Below are positions 6,939-15,998 of a stretch of 64,000 bases of DNA, one piece after another; position 1 is the stretch's first letter, and each line of letters begins with the position of its first letter. Both the position numbers and the translations under genes were made by a program. A model generated the notes under the pieces. It searched no databases. It was not told the DNA's origin and saw nothing but the letters and a program-made list of their open reading frames with translations. Origin of the DNA: Spirosoma panaciterrae DSM 21099 (GTDB lineage: Bacteria > Bacteroidota > Bacteroidia > Cytophagales > Spirosomataceae); contig NZ_KB893173.1 of NCBI RefSeq assembly GCF_000374025.1, forward strand, positions 62,001 through 126,000. Direction: 5' to 3'.

Positions 6939-9038
6939 TTAGCCTTTCATAAATCGAACCAACCCCACTTCCAGAAGAAGAAAGCCCAATGCAGCCAGCA
7001 GAAAATATTTCCACAAACTTTTGCCCAGGTTCTCCTGCTCCAGCACCTGCACAAAATCGCCATCCTGAATACTATCGAACACTTCTACATTCGGCTGATT
7101 AGCAAATGCCCGTCGCAGTTCATCAGCCGAATAAAAATCCATCGACGATTCCTGATTACCGTGGTTAAACGCAAGTAACCGCTCAGTTTTCCCATCCAAC
7201 TGCAAATCGTAATAGCCTGATTCTACTTCCTGACCAGTCGCCAGTTCGTTGCTCTTTGGCATTTCGAGCAGCAATTGATTGCCAACCACCCGTTGAATCG
7301 GGATGATTTCCAGCTTATCGTGTTTCAGTTTATAGACTGCTTTCTCCGACGGATTCGCTACGGGAATGGTAATCAGGTTCTCATCAAACGAATAGGCCGT
7401 CCGTTGCGGACGAACGCTCAGTGCCGCCATTTTATACATCACTGGAACAAAGAGCGCGTGTTCGGCCAGATTACCATAGGCTGTCGACAACGGATTTGCC
7501 AGTAGGTATACACTCCCCTGCCTCCCTGTTTGCCCACCTACTGTTGTACGGGTCAGTAAGGGGCTACCATCGCGAAGACTCAAAAGGCGATCCCCTGAAC
7601 TCCACCGCCAAACTGGAGACGCCGTTGGCATATTGAGTCGATCCGACTGGTAACTCTGCTGAAACACATCGAGGAAGAACGGATTTCGTCGGTCGGGCTC
7701 GGCTACCGGCAACGAAGAGGGCACTCCACCCGTTGAGGCCGTTACCTGGATGCTGCCAATTCCTAAAGTGCGCAGAAACGGCTCGTAGGAAGCCGCATTG
7801 GGGTTAGTGGGCGGAATAATTGCCAAACTGCCCCCCTGTCGGACAAACCGTTCCAGTTCGGTCCGGAGGGTTCCGCTTACCTCTGAAACGCCTTCCAGCA
7901 CCACCAAATCGGTTTCTTTCAATTGACCGACATCGAAGTTCTGGGCGTTGAAGCTCCGCCGGACAAACAGACTATCATTTGAATAAACCGCATCGACATA
8001 ATCAGTCGAACGGGTGGGCGAACTGGATTTTTGTTCGAACAAGTGCAGTACCCGAACAGCGGGCGATGCTTCGATCACAAAAAAGTATTGATTATCGAAC
8101 GTAATCGGAAAATCTTCGAATACGATACGCCCCCGGTGAAACCCTTTCGAGGTAACGTTGAAATTAAGCGACACAACAGCCGACCCGCCCGGAGCCAGCG
8201 TAGCCGACGCGGTAGAGGTTTGTGCATCGTCCAGATAAAGCCGTATGGGCAGGTTCTTTACGTTTTCACGTCCTGCATTACTTAGTTTGACATTGACACT
8301 ATTGTTCTGCAATTCGCGAATAAAGGGCGTACTCAGCCAGACAGAATCAACATAGACATTTTTGGTAGACTGTGCATCCAGCGGCACAATAAATAGTCGG
8401 TCGGTGGTATCAATTTTCAGCCGTGAGAGATCCCCAACTGTACTTTTCTGAAAATCGGAAAACCAGAATAACTGATTACGCCCACTTGGATTGAGCGAGC
8501 TAAGCAGGTTTCGCTGACGACGATAGACCGTCTCCAACGTACGGGGTGTATGCGCAAACCGAATGGATGTGACACGGTCCCGTACAGCCTCAGCCGTCCC
8601 GGCCTGCTGCTCGGCGGCCGAAAAATCGTTGGTGATCAACTGCAATGACGAAGCATTTCGGAAAAGCGTAAGCAGTTCGTCCAGTTTACTGATCGCAATA
8701 TCGAGGTACCGTTTGGTGTTTCGTTCGTTCTGCATGCTGAACGAATTATCGACATATAAGCTTGTTACACCCTGCCGCGATAGACCCAGTTTGTTTTTAC
8801 TTGGAATAAAGGGCTGGGCAAACGCCAGCACCAGACATATCAGGAACAAACAACGGCAGGCCAGTATGAGCCAGTGCTTCAGCCGTCGAAATGATTTTGT
8901 CTCCGTTTGTACCGTCCGTAGTAAGGCTACATTGGTAAAAAACACCCGCCGGGTTCGCCGGAAATTAAACAGGTGAATGGCGATCGGAACCGAAACGGCC
9001 ATCAGGCCAAACAGGAAGGTAGGATATAGAAAATTCAT
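6939..9038 (-). CDS. BatA-like membrane protein with VWA-like domain
   Basis: A 699-residue protein with the N-terminal double-membrane-segment module of BatA/aerotolerance-type proteins (about residues 1-78: LYPTFLFGLMAVSVPIAIHL, an RRVFFTNVALL loop, then LILACRCLFLICLVLAFAQP). A von Willebrand A-like region follows, with a MIDAS-type DNSFSM at about 97. The middle is a beta-rich periplasmic part with a class I glutamine amidotransferase-like fold region (LVVLEGVSEVSG). A final membrane helix lies near the C-terminus (YFLLAALGFLLLEVGLV). The family is widespread in Bacteroidota, usually near MoxR ATPase and DUF58 genes; those are not adjacent here. Function is probably a membrane scaffold or chaperone, not established. 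Confidence 0.88.
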   Translation of the reverse strand: MNFLYPTFLFGLMAVSVPIAIHLFNFRRTRRVFFTNVALLRTVQTETKSFRRLKHWLILACRCLFLICLVLAFAQPFIPSKNKLGLSRQGVTSLYVDNSFSMQNERNTKRYLDIAISKLDELLTLFRNASSLQLITNDFSAAEQQAGTAEAVRDRVTSIRFAHTPRTLETVYRRQRNLLSSLNPSGRNQLFWFSDFQKSTVGDLSRLKIDTTDRLFIVPLDAQSTKNVYVDSVWLSTPFIRELQNNSVNVKLSNAGRENVKNLPIRLYLDDAQTSTASATLAPGGSAVVSLNFNVTSKGFHRGRIVFEDFPITFDNQYFFVIEASPAVRVLHLFEQKSSSPTRSTDYVDAVYSNDSLFVRRSFNAQNFDVGQLKETDLVVLEGVSEVSGTLRTELERFVRQGGSLAIIPPTNPNAASYEPFLRTLGIGSIQVTASTGGVPSSLPVAEPDRRNPFFLDVFQQSYQSDRLNMPTASPVWRWSSGDRLLSLRDGSPLLTRTTVGGQTGRQGSVYLLANPLSTAYGNLAEHALFVPVMYKMAALSVRPQRTAYSFDENLITIPVANPSEKAVYKLKHDKLEIIPIQRVVGNQLLLEMPKSNELATGQEVESGYYDLQLDGKTERLLAFNHGNQESSMDFYSADELRRAFANQPNVEVFDSIQDGDFVQVLEQENLGKSLWKYFLLAALGFLLLEVGLVRFMKG

Positions 9039-9149
9039 TCAGACGAAACAGAGAAAGTCGTTCATGGCCTCATTGGTTAAACGAATTACAACAGGGCTTT
9101 CGTTTTCTCGGAAGCCGATTTGCAAAGCCTATTGCTCTTTGAGCCTAAG

Positions 9150-9854
9150 TTAATCAGGGATTCTGATTTCGTAAAATGCTGGTTTGGTTTGCAAAACATC
9201 CGTATACGTAATTGAGCTAACCGCATCGCCAAATGTTGTAAACTCGTTTATGGGTGTATGCCCTACGATCTGGTGGAAGCCAACCAGGTAATCGGCTTTA
9301 GTTTCCTGACGGTCGGCCCAGATTGGCCCCCCGACGGGATCAAACCCACCGCGCCGGGGCCCGACTTCAAACAACAGATTTCGGCACGACATCGACCGCT
9401 GATGAACATCATTCAATAATTCAGCCAAATCATAGTCTGGCGTTACAGTTAGCGAATTATTTTCTGTATTCTCCAGAAGATGTGCCAGCCAGCGATTGGT
9501 AACCCCTGCGTGGGTAAACAGATAGGCCCCACGCTGATAAGCGATTTGAAATAACCGTTCATATTTTTCAAACACATCACTCAGGGCAGGTTGGGCTGCT
9601 GGCCGAAATCCGGAACAACGGTAGTGAGGGAAATGTAAATACTGAGCGTCGTGATTGCCAATGAGTAGAACGATTTTATCCGGCTGCGTACGCTTTAGCT
9701 CAATTATATCAATCAGGTTGTTGTAAATTACTTTATCGTCAAATACATAACTGTCAATGTAATCACCCAGGAAAACAATTTGATCGTAATTATCCGTATT
9801 GATTTCCTTCCAAACACTTCGACCATGAATGTCACTAACGGTAAGAATAGTCAT
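9150..9854 (-). CDS. Calcineurin-like metallophosphoesterase
   Basis: A 234-residue cytoplasmic phosphoesterase. The metal-binding boxes appear in order: SDIHG near residue 8, GDYID at about 31, GNHD at about 66, FTHAG at about 113 and GHTP at about 205. This pattern matches protein-serine/threonine phosphatases and bis(5'-nucleosyl)-tetraphosphatases of the PPP group. The substrate is not predictable. The ATG at 9854 is immediately preceded by the decayed membrane frame, which overlaps its first bases on the same strand. It has no obvious operon partner. Confidence 0.88.
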   Translation of the reverse strand: MTILTVSDIHGRSVWKEINTDNYDQIVFLGDYIDSYVFDDKVIYNNLIDIIELKRTQPDKIVLLIGNHDAQYLHFPHYRCSGFRPAAQPALSDVFEKYERLFQIAYQRGAYLFTHAGVTNRWLAHLLENTENNSLTVTPDYDLAELLNDVHQRSMSCRNLLFEVGPRRGGFDPVGGPIWADRQETKADYLVGFHQIVGHTPINEFTTFGDAVSSITYTDVLQTKPAFYEIRIPD

Positions 9855-10119
9855 AATTTTTGGTTACCGCACCAGATAAAACCATCCAGCACGTAATATG
9901 GGTCATTTGAAGCAATGCCAGTAGGGGTACGAGCAGCGCCATAATCGTTTTGTCGGTTCTGCGCGGGACTACCTGAAACCAGTTGAAAACAGAAGCATAC
10001 CCACGCCAGATCAGGCTATCCTATAAACCTACTTCAAGATAGGCCAGCCCAACGAGTACAACAAGAAAAGTGACCCAACGGTTTCTAAAGGCCCATTTCG
10101 CTAAACCTGTTTCTGTCAA
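9835..10119 (-). pseudogene. Decayed membrane-protein frame with in-frame amber stop
   Basis: One frame runs from a TTG at 10119 (LTETGLAKWAFRNRWVTFLV, then VLVGLAYLEVGL) to a TAG at 10021-10023, and continues in frame as DSLIWRGYASVFNWFQVVP, a basic loop and a second hydrophobic stretch (IMALLVPLLALLQMTHITCW) down to a stop at 9835. Two membrane segments in one frame on both sides of a single stop suggest a broken small membrane protein. An ATG frame ahead of it (MYSPEN) is one base out of register. No family is assigned. Confidence 0.4.
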
Positions 10120-10216
10120 TTTTCTGGGGAGTACATTTTTCCGTCGCTTACCCAGTCACAAATGATTGACTACTCTACTCAAAATTAGAAATTTGGCTAT
10201 CTACTGAATAACGGGC

Positions 10217-10251
10217 AAAAAAAAGCCCCAACTGGTTTAGCCAGTTGGGGC
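10217..10251 (-). terminator. Rho-independent terminator of infB
   Basis: GCCCCAACTGG at 10225-10235 pairs perfectly with 10241-10251 around a 5-nt loop. On the minus strand the stem is followed by eight T residues (A at 10217-10224 on plus). It lies about 110 bases beyond the infB stop and is a textbook intrinsic terminator for the rimP-nusA-infB operon. Confidence 0.85.
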
Positions 10252-10363
10252 GATTCTGAACCGGAATTTTTGTAATTTAACTGAATATCGCTGATTTTGC
10301 TTTCATAGAAAATCAACAATTTGATCAGAGTTGGTCAGTTAAATCATAAAAATCCTGGTTCAG

Positions 10364-13300
10364 CTACAGTGTGCGTTTCACTTCTTTCAATTCAAAGCTT
10401 TCAATGATGTCACCAACTTCAATATCGTTGAAGTTCCTGATACTCAAGCCACATTCGTAGCCCGTTTTCACCTCGTTGACATCATCCTTGAATCGTTTCA
10501 GTGCACTGATTTCACCAGTATGGATAACAATGAAGTCGCGAATGATTCGGATTTTGTTATTCCGCTTGATCGTACCTTCGGTTACGTAGCAACCTGCTAC
10601 CGTACCAACTTTACTAATCTTGAATACATCACGAACTTCGATGTTGCCTACAATCACTTCTTCGACGGTTGGTGCCAGTAAGCCTTCCATGGCATCCTTC
10701 ACCTCGTTGATAGCGTCGTAAATGATCGAGTAGAGACGGATTTCAATCTGCTCCTGCTCGGCTAGTCTACGCGCACTCGACGATGGCCGAACCTGGAAGC
10801 CAACGATGACCGCATCCGAAGCCGACGCCAGCAATACATCCGATTCGGAAATCTGCCCGACAGCTTTGTGGATAATGTTCACCTGTACCTCTTCGGTCGA
10901 CAGTTGTAGCAGCGAATCCGACAGCGCTTCAACCGAACCGTCCACATCACCTTTCACGATCACATTCAATTCCTTGAAGGTACCGATTGCCTTCCGACGA
11001 CCGATCTCTTCCAACGTAATATGTTTGCGGGTTCGTAAGGTTTGCTCACGCAGAAGTTGTTCGCGTTTGTTCGCAATTTCGCGGGCTTCGCGCTCCGTTT
11101 CCATCACGTTAAACTTATCCCCTGCCTGCGGTGCTCCTGGCAGACCAAGTATCTGTACAGGTGTGGCCGGACCAGCTTCTTTTATTCGTTCACCCCGGTC
11201 GTTGGTCATTGCCCGAATACGCCCATAATGAGCCCCTACGAGCATGACATCACCTTGACGAAGCGTACCATTTTCAACCAGTACGGTCGAAACGTACCCG
11301 CGCCCTTTATCGAGCGATGCTTCGATTACTGTACCCAAAGCCCGACGATCGGGATTGGCTTTCAATTCGAGCAGTTCGGCTTCGAGCAATACTTTTTCAA
11401 GCAGGTCGTCAACACCCATACCCGACTTCGACGAAATCTCCTGGGCCTGGTATTTACCACCCCACTCTTCGACGAGGAAGTTCATGGCGGCCAGCTCGGT
11501 ACGAATCTTTTCAGCATCGGCCCCTGGCTTATCCACTTTCGAGAAAGCAAAGACAATGGGAACCCCCGCCACCTGTGCGTGATTGATCGCTTCACGAGTT
11601 TGTGGCATCACACTGTCGTCAGCAGCAATCACAATAATAACGACGTCGGTTACCTTGGCTCCCCGTGCCCGCATGGCCGTAAAAGCTTCGTGACCTGGTG
11701 TATCCAGGAAGGTAATCATCCGATCGTCGGAAGTTTTTACACTATAGGCCCCAATGTGCTGGGTAATACCACCAGCCTCACCAGCGGCTACCTTGGCCCG
11801 ACGGATGTAGTCAAGCAACGAGGTTTTACCATGGTCGACGTGACCCATAATCGTCACAATGGGCGCACGTGGCTGTAAATCTTCCGGAGCGTCAGCTTCT
11901 ACATCAATACCTGCTTCCGTTTCGTCTTCAGCAGATACAAATTGTACATCATAGCCAAATTCATCCGCAATAACCGTTATCGCTTCCGCATCCAACCGTT
12001 GGTTGATCGACACGAACATACCCAGGTTCAAACAAACCGAAATGACGTCGTTGATCGACACATCCATAAGCGATGCCAAATCGTTGGCCGATACGAACTC
12101 GGTAACTTTCAGCGTTTTTGCTTCCAGTTCTTCCTGTTCGCTTAGCAAACGGCGATCTTCTTCCCGCTGATTCCGACGGTCGCGACGACGATCGGCTCCC
12201 CGGTTTGGAGTATTGCCCTGCATCCGGGCATTGGTTTGCTGAATCGCTTTCCGAACATCAGCCTGGGTAGGTGCTTCACGGCGATTGTTGTTCCGGTCAT
12301 TACCCCGATTACCTCGCTGGTCTCTATCCCGGTCACGACCGTTACTGCGACCACCTCCCTGATTTCGGTTGTTGGGGTTGGCATTCGCATTTTGGCCTTG
12401 TCCCTGCCCCCCTGCCCGGTTGGCGGGTGCCTGGTTCCGATCGGTATCAGCATTCTGGGCCTGTGGGCGATTGCCATCGCGCTGACCACCCGCCTGATTC
12501 GGCTGTCGGTTGCCGTCGCGCTGACCACCTGCCTGATTCTGCTGACGGTTGCCATCACGCTGACCACCCGCCTGGTTCCGGTCGTTCTGATTCCGGTCGT
12601 TGGGGTTCCGATTTGCCGGTCCCCGGTCACCGTCACGTGGACCACGGTCGTTCCGGTTGTTAGGTCCACCACCTTGCCCCTGTTGAGGCTGTGAGGTGCT
12701 ACCTACCGCTCCTTCGCGTCCACCGCGAATCCGCTTGCGCTTTTTCTTATCAGCGTTATTGTTATTACCGCCCCCCTGGCCCTGGCGAGGGTTATTGACA
12801 GGAAGCTCAATTTTACCAAGGATCTTCAGACCGCCGAGCTGATGGCTACCGGCAGCCCGAATCGTTTCAGTAGGCACGACTTCTTCCTCATCATTTGTAG
12901 GAGTGGGCGTCGGTTTAGCCTGCGGAGGCTCTGGTTTCGACTGCACAGGTGGTGTAGGTGTAGGCGCAGCTTTAGGAGGCTCTGGCTTCACAACAGGTTT
13001 CTCAGGCTCTACTTTCACTTCTGGCGTCGATACAGGTTCTGCCTTCGGTTGCTCTACGACAGCCGGAGACGTTTCCTTAGGCGGAGTATTTACGGGCGGA
13101 GCCACTTGTACCGGTGTTGGTGTAGGTTTCACATCTACAACAGGAGCCGGTGGTGTCTCCACTGGTTTTACAACTTCAGCCTGCGGTTGAACAACAGCAG
13201 GTTTTGATGGCTCAGGTGTAGGCGCAACAACACTAGTCGGCTGAGGCTGTGTCTCAACAGGCTTAGTCGGCTCAGGTGCTTTTACGTCTACTTTTACTTC

Positions 13301-13780
13301 AGGTGCCTTTACTTCCTGTGGTGGCGTCACTTTTGCCTGGGTCACAGGAGGAGTTGCTGGTTTGGGATTCAAATCGATTTTACCTACCACTTTCAGTCCA
13401 GGTAAACCTGTCTGAGCCGTTTGTGGCGCCGATCGAGGTTCCGAAGCGGGTGATTTAGGTAATTCAGCCGAAGTTGATTCGGGTTTCTTTTCGACTAGTG
13501 GCCGTCCGGCATCATCACGACGCCAGGCAACGACATCCTCCTCCCGAGAACGCGGTGGCTCGGCAACGGTAACCGACGATTCGGTCCGGCGAGCTCCGTT
13601 CAGGAGTTCCGTTGATTTGTACTCTTTCGCTAACACCTCCAACTGTTCCATGTTGATTTTGGTGTTAGGATTTACTTCAACCTTAAACCCTTTGGCAGAC
13701 AGACTACTCGCAACAGAGGAAAGTCCTTTGTTGAGAATTTTTGCCACTTGGCTCAGGCGCATTGACTTTTCTTCTGCCAT
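10364..13780 (-). CDS. infB: Translation initiation factor IF-2
   Basis: An 1138-residue IF-2, longer than the usual 850-1000. IF-2 brings initiator fMet-tRNA to the 30S subunit and promotes subunit joining with GTP hydrolysis. An N-terminal IF2_N motif is followed by a very Pro/Val/Lys-rich linker (about 100-320) and an Asn/Arg/Gly/Asp-rich linker with three 13-residue repeats of [11 protein letters not shown] type (about 400-440). The G domain starts at about 640: GHVDHGKT at 646-653, then DTPGHEAF, and SKVD at 747-750 where NKxD is expected. Domains II, III and the C-terminal tRNA-binding part are complete. It is the last gene of the operon, 189 bases after nusA, with a terminator behind it and a candidate promoter of its own. 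Confidence 0.98.
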   Translation of the reverse strand: MAEEKSMRLSQVAKILNKGLSSVASSLSAKGFKVEVNPNTKINMEQLEVLAKEYKSTELLNGARRTESSVTVAEPPRSREEDVVAWRRDDAGRPLVEKKPESTSAELPKSPASEPRSAPQTAQTGLPGLKVVGKIDLNPKPATPPVTQAKVTPPQEVKAPEVKVDVKAPEPTKPVETQPQPTSVVAPTPEPSKPAVVQPQAEVVKPVETPPAPVVDVKPTPTPVQVAPPVNTPPKETSPAVVEQPKAEPVSTPEVKVEPEKPVVKPEPPKAAPTPTPPVQSKPEPPQAKPTPTPTNDEEEVVPTETIRAAGSHQLGGLKILGKIELPVNNPRQGQGGGNNNNADKKKRKRIRGGREGAVGSTSQPQQGQGGGPNNRNDRGPRDGDRGPANRNPNDRNQNDRNQAGGQRDGNRQQNQAGGQRDGNRQPNQAGGQRDGNRPQAQNADTDRNQAPANRAGGQGQGQNANANPNNRNQGGGRSNGRDRDRDQRGNRGNDRNNNRREAPTQADVRKAIQQTNARMQGNTPNRGADRRRDRRNQREEDRRLLSEQEELEAKTLKVTEFVSANDLASLMDVSINDVISVCLNLGMFVSINQRLDAEAITVIADEFGYDVQFVSAEDETEAGIDVEADAPEDLQPRAPIVTIMGHVDHGKTSLLDYIRRAKVAAGEAGGITQHIGAYSVKTSDDRMITFLDTPGHEAFTAMRARGAKVTDVVIIVIAADDSVMPQTREAINHAQVAGVPIVFAFSKVDKPGADAEKIRTELAAMNFLVEEWGGKYQAQEISSKSGMGVDDLLEKVLLEAELLELKANPDRRALGTVIEASLDKGRGYVSTVLVENGTLRQGDVMLVGAHYGRIRAMTNDRGERIKEAGPATPVQILGLPGAPQAGDKFNVMETEREAREIANKREQLLREQTLRTRKHITLEEIGRRKAIGTFKELNVIVKGDVDGSVEALSDSLLQLSTEEVQVNIIHKAVGQISESDVLLASASDAVIVGFQVRPSSSARRLAEQEQIEIRLYSIIYDAINEVKDAMEGLLAPTVEEVIVGNIEVRDVFKISKVGTVAGCYVTEGTIKRNNKIRIIRDFIVIHTGEISALKRFKDDVNEVKTGYECGLSIRNFNDIEVGDIIESFELKEVKRTL

Positions 13781-13799
13781 ACGTTCGGTCTATATTCGG

Positions 13800-13832
13800 C
13801 AAATTTAATGGTTGTTCCTATGGTATGAACAA
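13800..13832 (-). promoter_or_regulatory. Candidate internal promoter for infB
   Basis: On the minus strand TAAATTTG (13800-13807) matches the Bacteroidota -7 consensus TANNTTTG, and a TTG lies 22 bases upstream (13830-13832). The infB ATG is at 13780, so the leader would be very short. Spacing is at the long end of what is described, so confidence is modest. Confidence 0.4.
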
Positions 13833-13969
13833 TAGTTAGGGGAATTAAAATCCCTTATTTTAAGAATGAAGGCTGAAAAGTGTAGAATCAGGAATAAGGA
13901 TGGGGAAATTACGCCTGTTTTTCACTACTCACCACGCTGGCAACCAGCCTTCAATCACAATTACAAACT

Positions 13970-15214
13970 TTACTCAAACTCCTGTTTCAGAATATTAACA
14001 ATCTCCTCAACAGTATCTTCTTCCAGATCCGTTCGGCGAACGAGTTCTTCTTTGCTTAAGGCCAGCACGCTCTTAGCCGTATCCAGACCAACTTTGCGAA
14101 GCTCCTCAATCATCCAACCGTCAATCTCATCGGAGAATTCCATTAAGTCGACGTCTTCATCATCTTCCTGACCTTCATTATCGCGGAATACGTCGATCTC
14201 CATATCCACCAACCGGCCAGCGAGCTTAATATTCTGCCCACCTTTTCCGATCGCGAGAGAAACCTGATCGGGTTTTAGGAAAACAGATACCCGCTTATGG
14301 TCGCGATCAATCTGCATCGAACTGATCTTGGCCGGACTTAACGCACGACTAATGAGTAGTTCAAGGTTTTCCGTATAATTGATTACATCAATATTTTCAT
14401 TGCCCAGTTCGCGCACAATACCGTGGATACGGGACCCCTTCATCCCTACGCAGGCCCCAACCGGATCAATGCGGTCGTCGTAGGATTCAACGGCAACCTT
14501 GGCGCGTTCGCCTGGCTCCCGAACAATTTTACGGATTGAAATCAGACCATCGTAAATTTCAGGCACTTCGATTTCAAACAGGCGCTCCAAAAATACTGGT
14601 GATGTTCGGGATAGAACAATTTTAGGTGTACCGTTCAGCATATCGACCCGACTGATCACTGCTTTTACGGCTTCACCTTTCCGGTAGCGATCTTTCGAGA
14701 TTTGTTCTGTTCGGGGCAGACTTAACTCATTGTTTTCGCTGTCGACCAGAATAATTTCATGCTTCAGAAGTTGATACACTTCGGCACTGACGAGATCGCC
14801 AACCTGATCTTTGTACTTTTGATAAAGGAGTTCTTTCTCCATGTCCTTTATCTTCTGGATCAACGTCTGACGAGCCGTTTGCACGACCCGACGGCCAAAA
14901 TCCTCCAGTTTAACCTCTTCGGCCACCTGTTCGCCAACCTCAAAGTCGTCCTGGATTTTACGGGCTTCGGCAAGCGGAATTTTGTCATAATCCCAGATAT
15001 CTTCGGAATTATCATCCACAATTTCGCGGGTCCGCCACATTTCGAGGTCACCGCTCTCGGCGTTGATAATCACGTCGAAATTTTCGTCGGTGCCAAATTT
15101 TTTACGAATCATTGTCCGGAAAACATCTTCCAGAATAGCGATCATCGTAGGCCGGTCGATATTTTTCGACCGGGCAAAGTCAGCAAACGATTCAATTAAA
15201 AGTCCACTGGTCAT
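13970..15214 (-). CDS. nusA: Transcription termination/antitermination factor NusA
   Basis: A 414-residue NusA. It binds RNA polymerase and modulates pausing, termination and antitermination. Domains in order: N-terminal polymerase-binding region (about 1-125), S1 domain (about 130-200; VGDLVSAEVYQLL, then SKDRYRKGEAVKAVISRVDM), KH1 and KH2 (about 220-345; GACVGMKGSRIHGIVRELG and SLAIGKGGQNIKLAGRL, each with a GxxG loop). An acidic linker leads to one C-terminal helix-hairpin-helix unit with LEEDTVEEIVNILKQEFE. Middle gene of rimP-nusA-infB, the same order as in E. coli. Confidence 0.97.
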   Translation of the reverse strand: MTSGLLIESFADFARSKNIDRPTMIAILEDVFRTMIRKKFGTDENFDVIINAESGDLEMWRTREIVDDNSEDIWDYDKIPLAEARKIQDDFEVGEQVAEEVKLEDFGRRVVQTARQTLIQKIKDMEKELLYQKYKDQVGDLVSAEVYQLLKHEIILVDSENNELSLPRTEQISKDRYRKGEAVKAVISRVDMLNGTPKIVLSRTSPVFLERLFEIEVPEIYDGLISIRKIVREPGERAKVAVESYDDRIDPVGACVGMKGSRIHGIVRELGNENIDVINYTENLELLISRALSPAKISSMQIDRDHKRVSVFLKPDQVSLAIGKGGQNIKLAGRLVDMEIDVFRDNEGQEDDEDVDLMEFSDEIDGWMIEELRKVGLDTAKSVLALSKEELVRRTDLEEDTVEEIVNILKQEFE

Positions 15215-15217
15215 TTT

Positions 15218-15299
15218 TCTGTTCTCAGTCTACTGTTTTCAGTTCACTGTCTGCTGTTGATTATTTTCTAACTAACCGAAAACAGCAAACCGAAAACTA
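15218..15299. repeat. GAAAACAG/CTGTTTTC repeat spacer between rimP and nusA
   Basis: The spacer is made of short related words: CTGTTTTC at 15233-15240, and GAAAACAG at 15278-15285 with CGAAAACT right after. The two pair as an 8-bp stem around a long loop, with further CTGCTG/CAGCAAAC complementarity. It resembles in style the purine-rich hairpins elsewhere in this window. It could weaken read-through within the operon, or be neutral. Confidence 0.4.
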
Positions 15300-15809
15300 T
15301 TTAAAAGATATTTCTACATTCGCTTTTTTAATCTGCTCAAACGAGATCGGCGTAGGACCAACCGGAGTCACTTCAGCTATTAAATCAGCTTCTTTTTTCT
15401 TTTTACTTTTTGATTTTTTTTCCGGTTCAATAGCCAAAACGATATGATCGTCGGCTACCGAAATTAATTTTCCTTTCTGCGTTTTCCCGTCTGCCAATGT
15501 CACCACCAATGTGCGACCTATGTTTCGAACGTACTGACGCCTGAATTTTAGTGGGAAATCGACTCCCGGTGACGAAACTTCCAGTACAAAGGGAGATTCG
15601 CCAAAAAAATTCATCTCATCCATTTGTGCGCCTAATTTACGGCTGATTTCGGCACACTCGTCAATCGTAATTCCCTCATCGCTATCCAGCAGGATGGTTA
15701 CTTTAATCCGGCCACCCTGCCGACCAGCTATCTGGCAATCAACAATATACAACCGCTCATTTGCCAAATAAGGCTGAAGCAGTTCAGTTACTTTTGCTTT
15801 ATCGTCCAT
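15297..15809 (-). CDS. rimP: Ribosome maturation factor RimP
   Basis: A 170-residue RimP, the 30S assembly factor needed for early steps of small-subunit maturation. The N-terminal domain carries the conserved ITIDECAEISRKL and the short VSSPGVD box (residues about 78-84), typical of the family. The C-terminal SH3-like domain holds VVTLADGKTQKGKLISVAD. Between them lies a lysine-rich insert near the C-terminus (EKKSKSKKKKEAD), which is common in Bacteroidota. It is the first gene of the operon; a terminator-shaped hairpin lies only 15 bases before its ATG. Confidence 0.95.
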   Translation of the reverse strand: MDDKAKVTELLQPYLANERLYIVDCQIAGRQGGRIKVTILLDSDEGITIDECAEISRKLGAQMDEMNFFGESPFVLEVSSPGVDFPLKFRRQYVRNIGRTLVVTLADGKTQKGKLISVADDHIVLAIEPEKKSKSKKKKEADLIAEVTPVGPTPISFEQIKKANVEISFK

Positions 15810-15823
15810 AAGGTAGGGCTAAC

Positions 15824-15850
15824 AAAAAAGGGAGTGCGACTCCCTTTTTT
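15824..15850 (-). terminator. Leader hairpin ahead of rimP, possible attenuator
   Basis: AAAAAAGGGAGT (15824-15835) and ACTCCCTTTTTT (15839-15850) form a perfect 12-bp stem with a 3-nt loop. On the minus strand it ends in six T residues and so has the form of an intrinsic terminator. It lies downstream of a strong promoter match (15877-15908) and 15 bases before the rimP ATG. No convergent gene explains it: the plus-strand neighbour diverges. Confidence 0.65.
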
Positions 15851-15876
15851 AATCAATGCCATATGGTTTTAATGCA

Positions 15877-15908
15877 CAAATATAATAGGTTTTTGCGGGT
15901 TTAGCAAA
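15877..15908 (-). promoter_or_regulatory. Promoter of the rimP-nusA-infB operon
   Basis: On the minus strand TATATTTG (15877-15884) matches TANNTTTG exactly and TTTG (15905-15908) sits 20 bases upstream, the spacing known for Bacteroidota sigma-ABfr promoters. Transcription would start near 15872, giving a leader of about 60 nt that contains the hairpin at 15824-15850. Confidence 0.65.
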
Positions 15909-15998
15909 CACAGAGTGAACTCGGTTATATACGTTGCCAATGCAATATCTTATTTTTGGCCCATCAATTAGCTATCTGGCGCGCTCAAGGCCGATAAT

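Noticed and set aside
12142-12672. Minus-strand frame inside infB in another register
   Set aside because: A frame-shifted reading of the repetitive linker with no independent start context.
11042-12694. Several long plus-strand frames inside infB
   Set aside because: They are shadows of the infB coding strand, allowed by its low-complexity, GC-rich linker.
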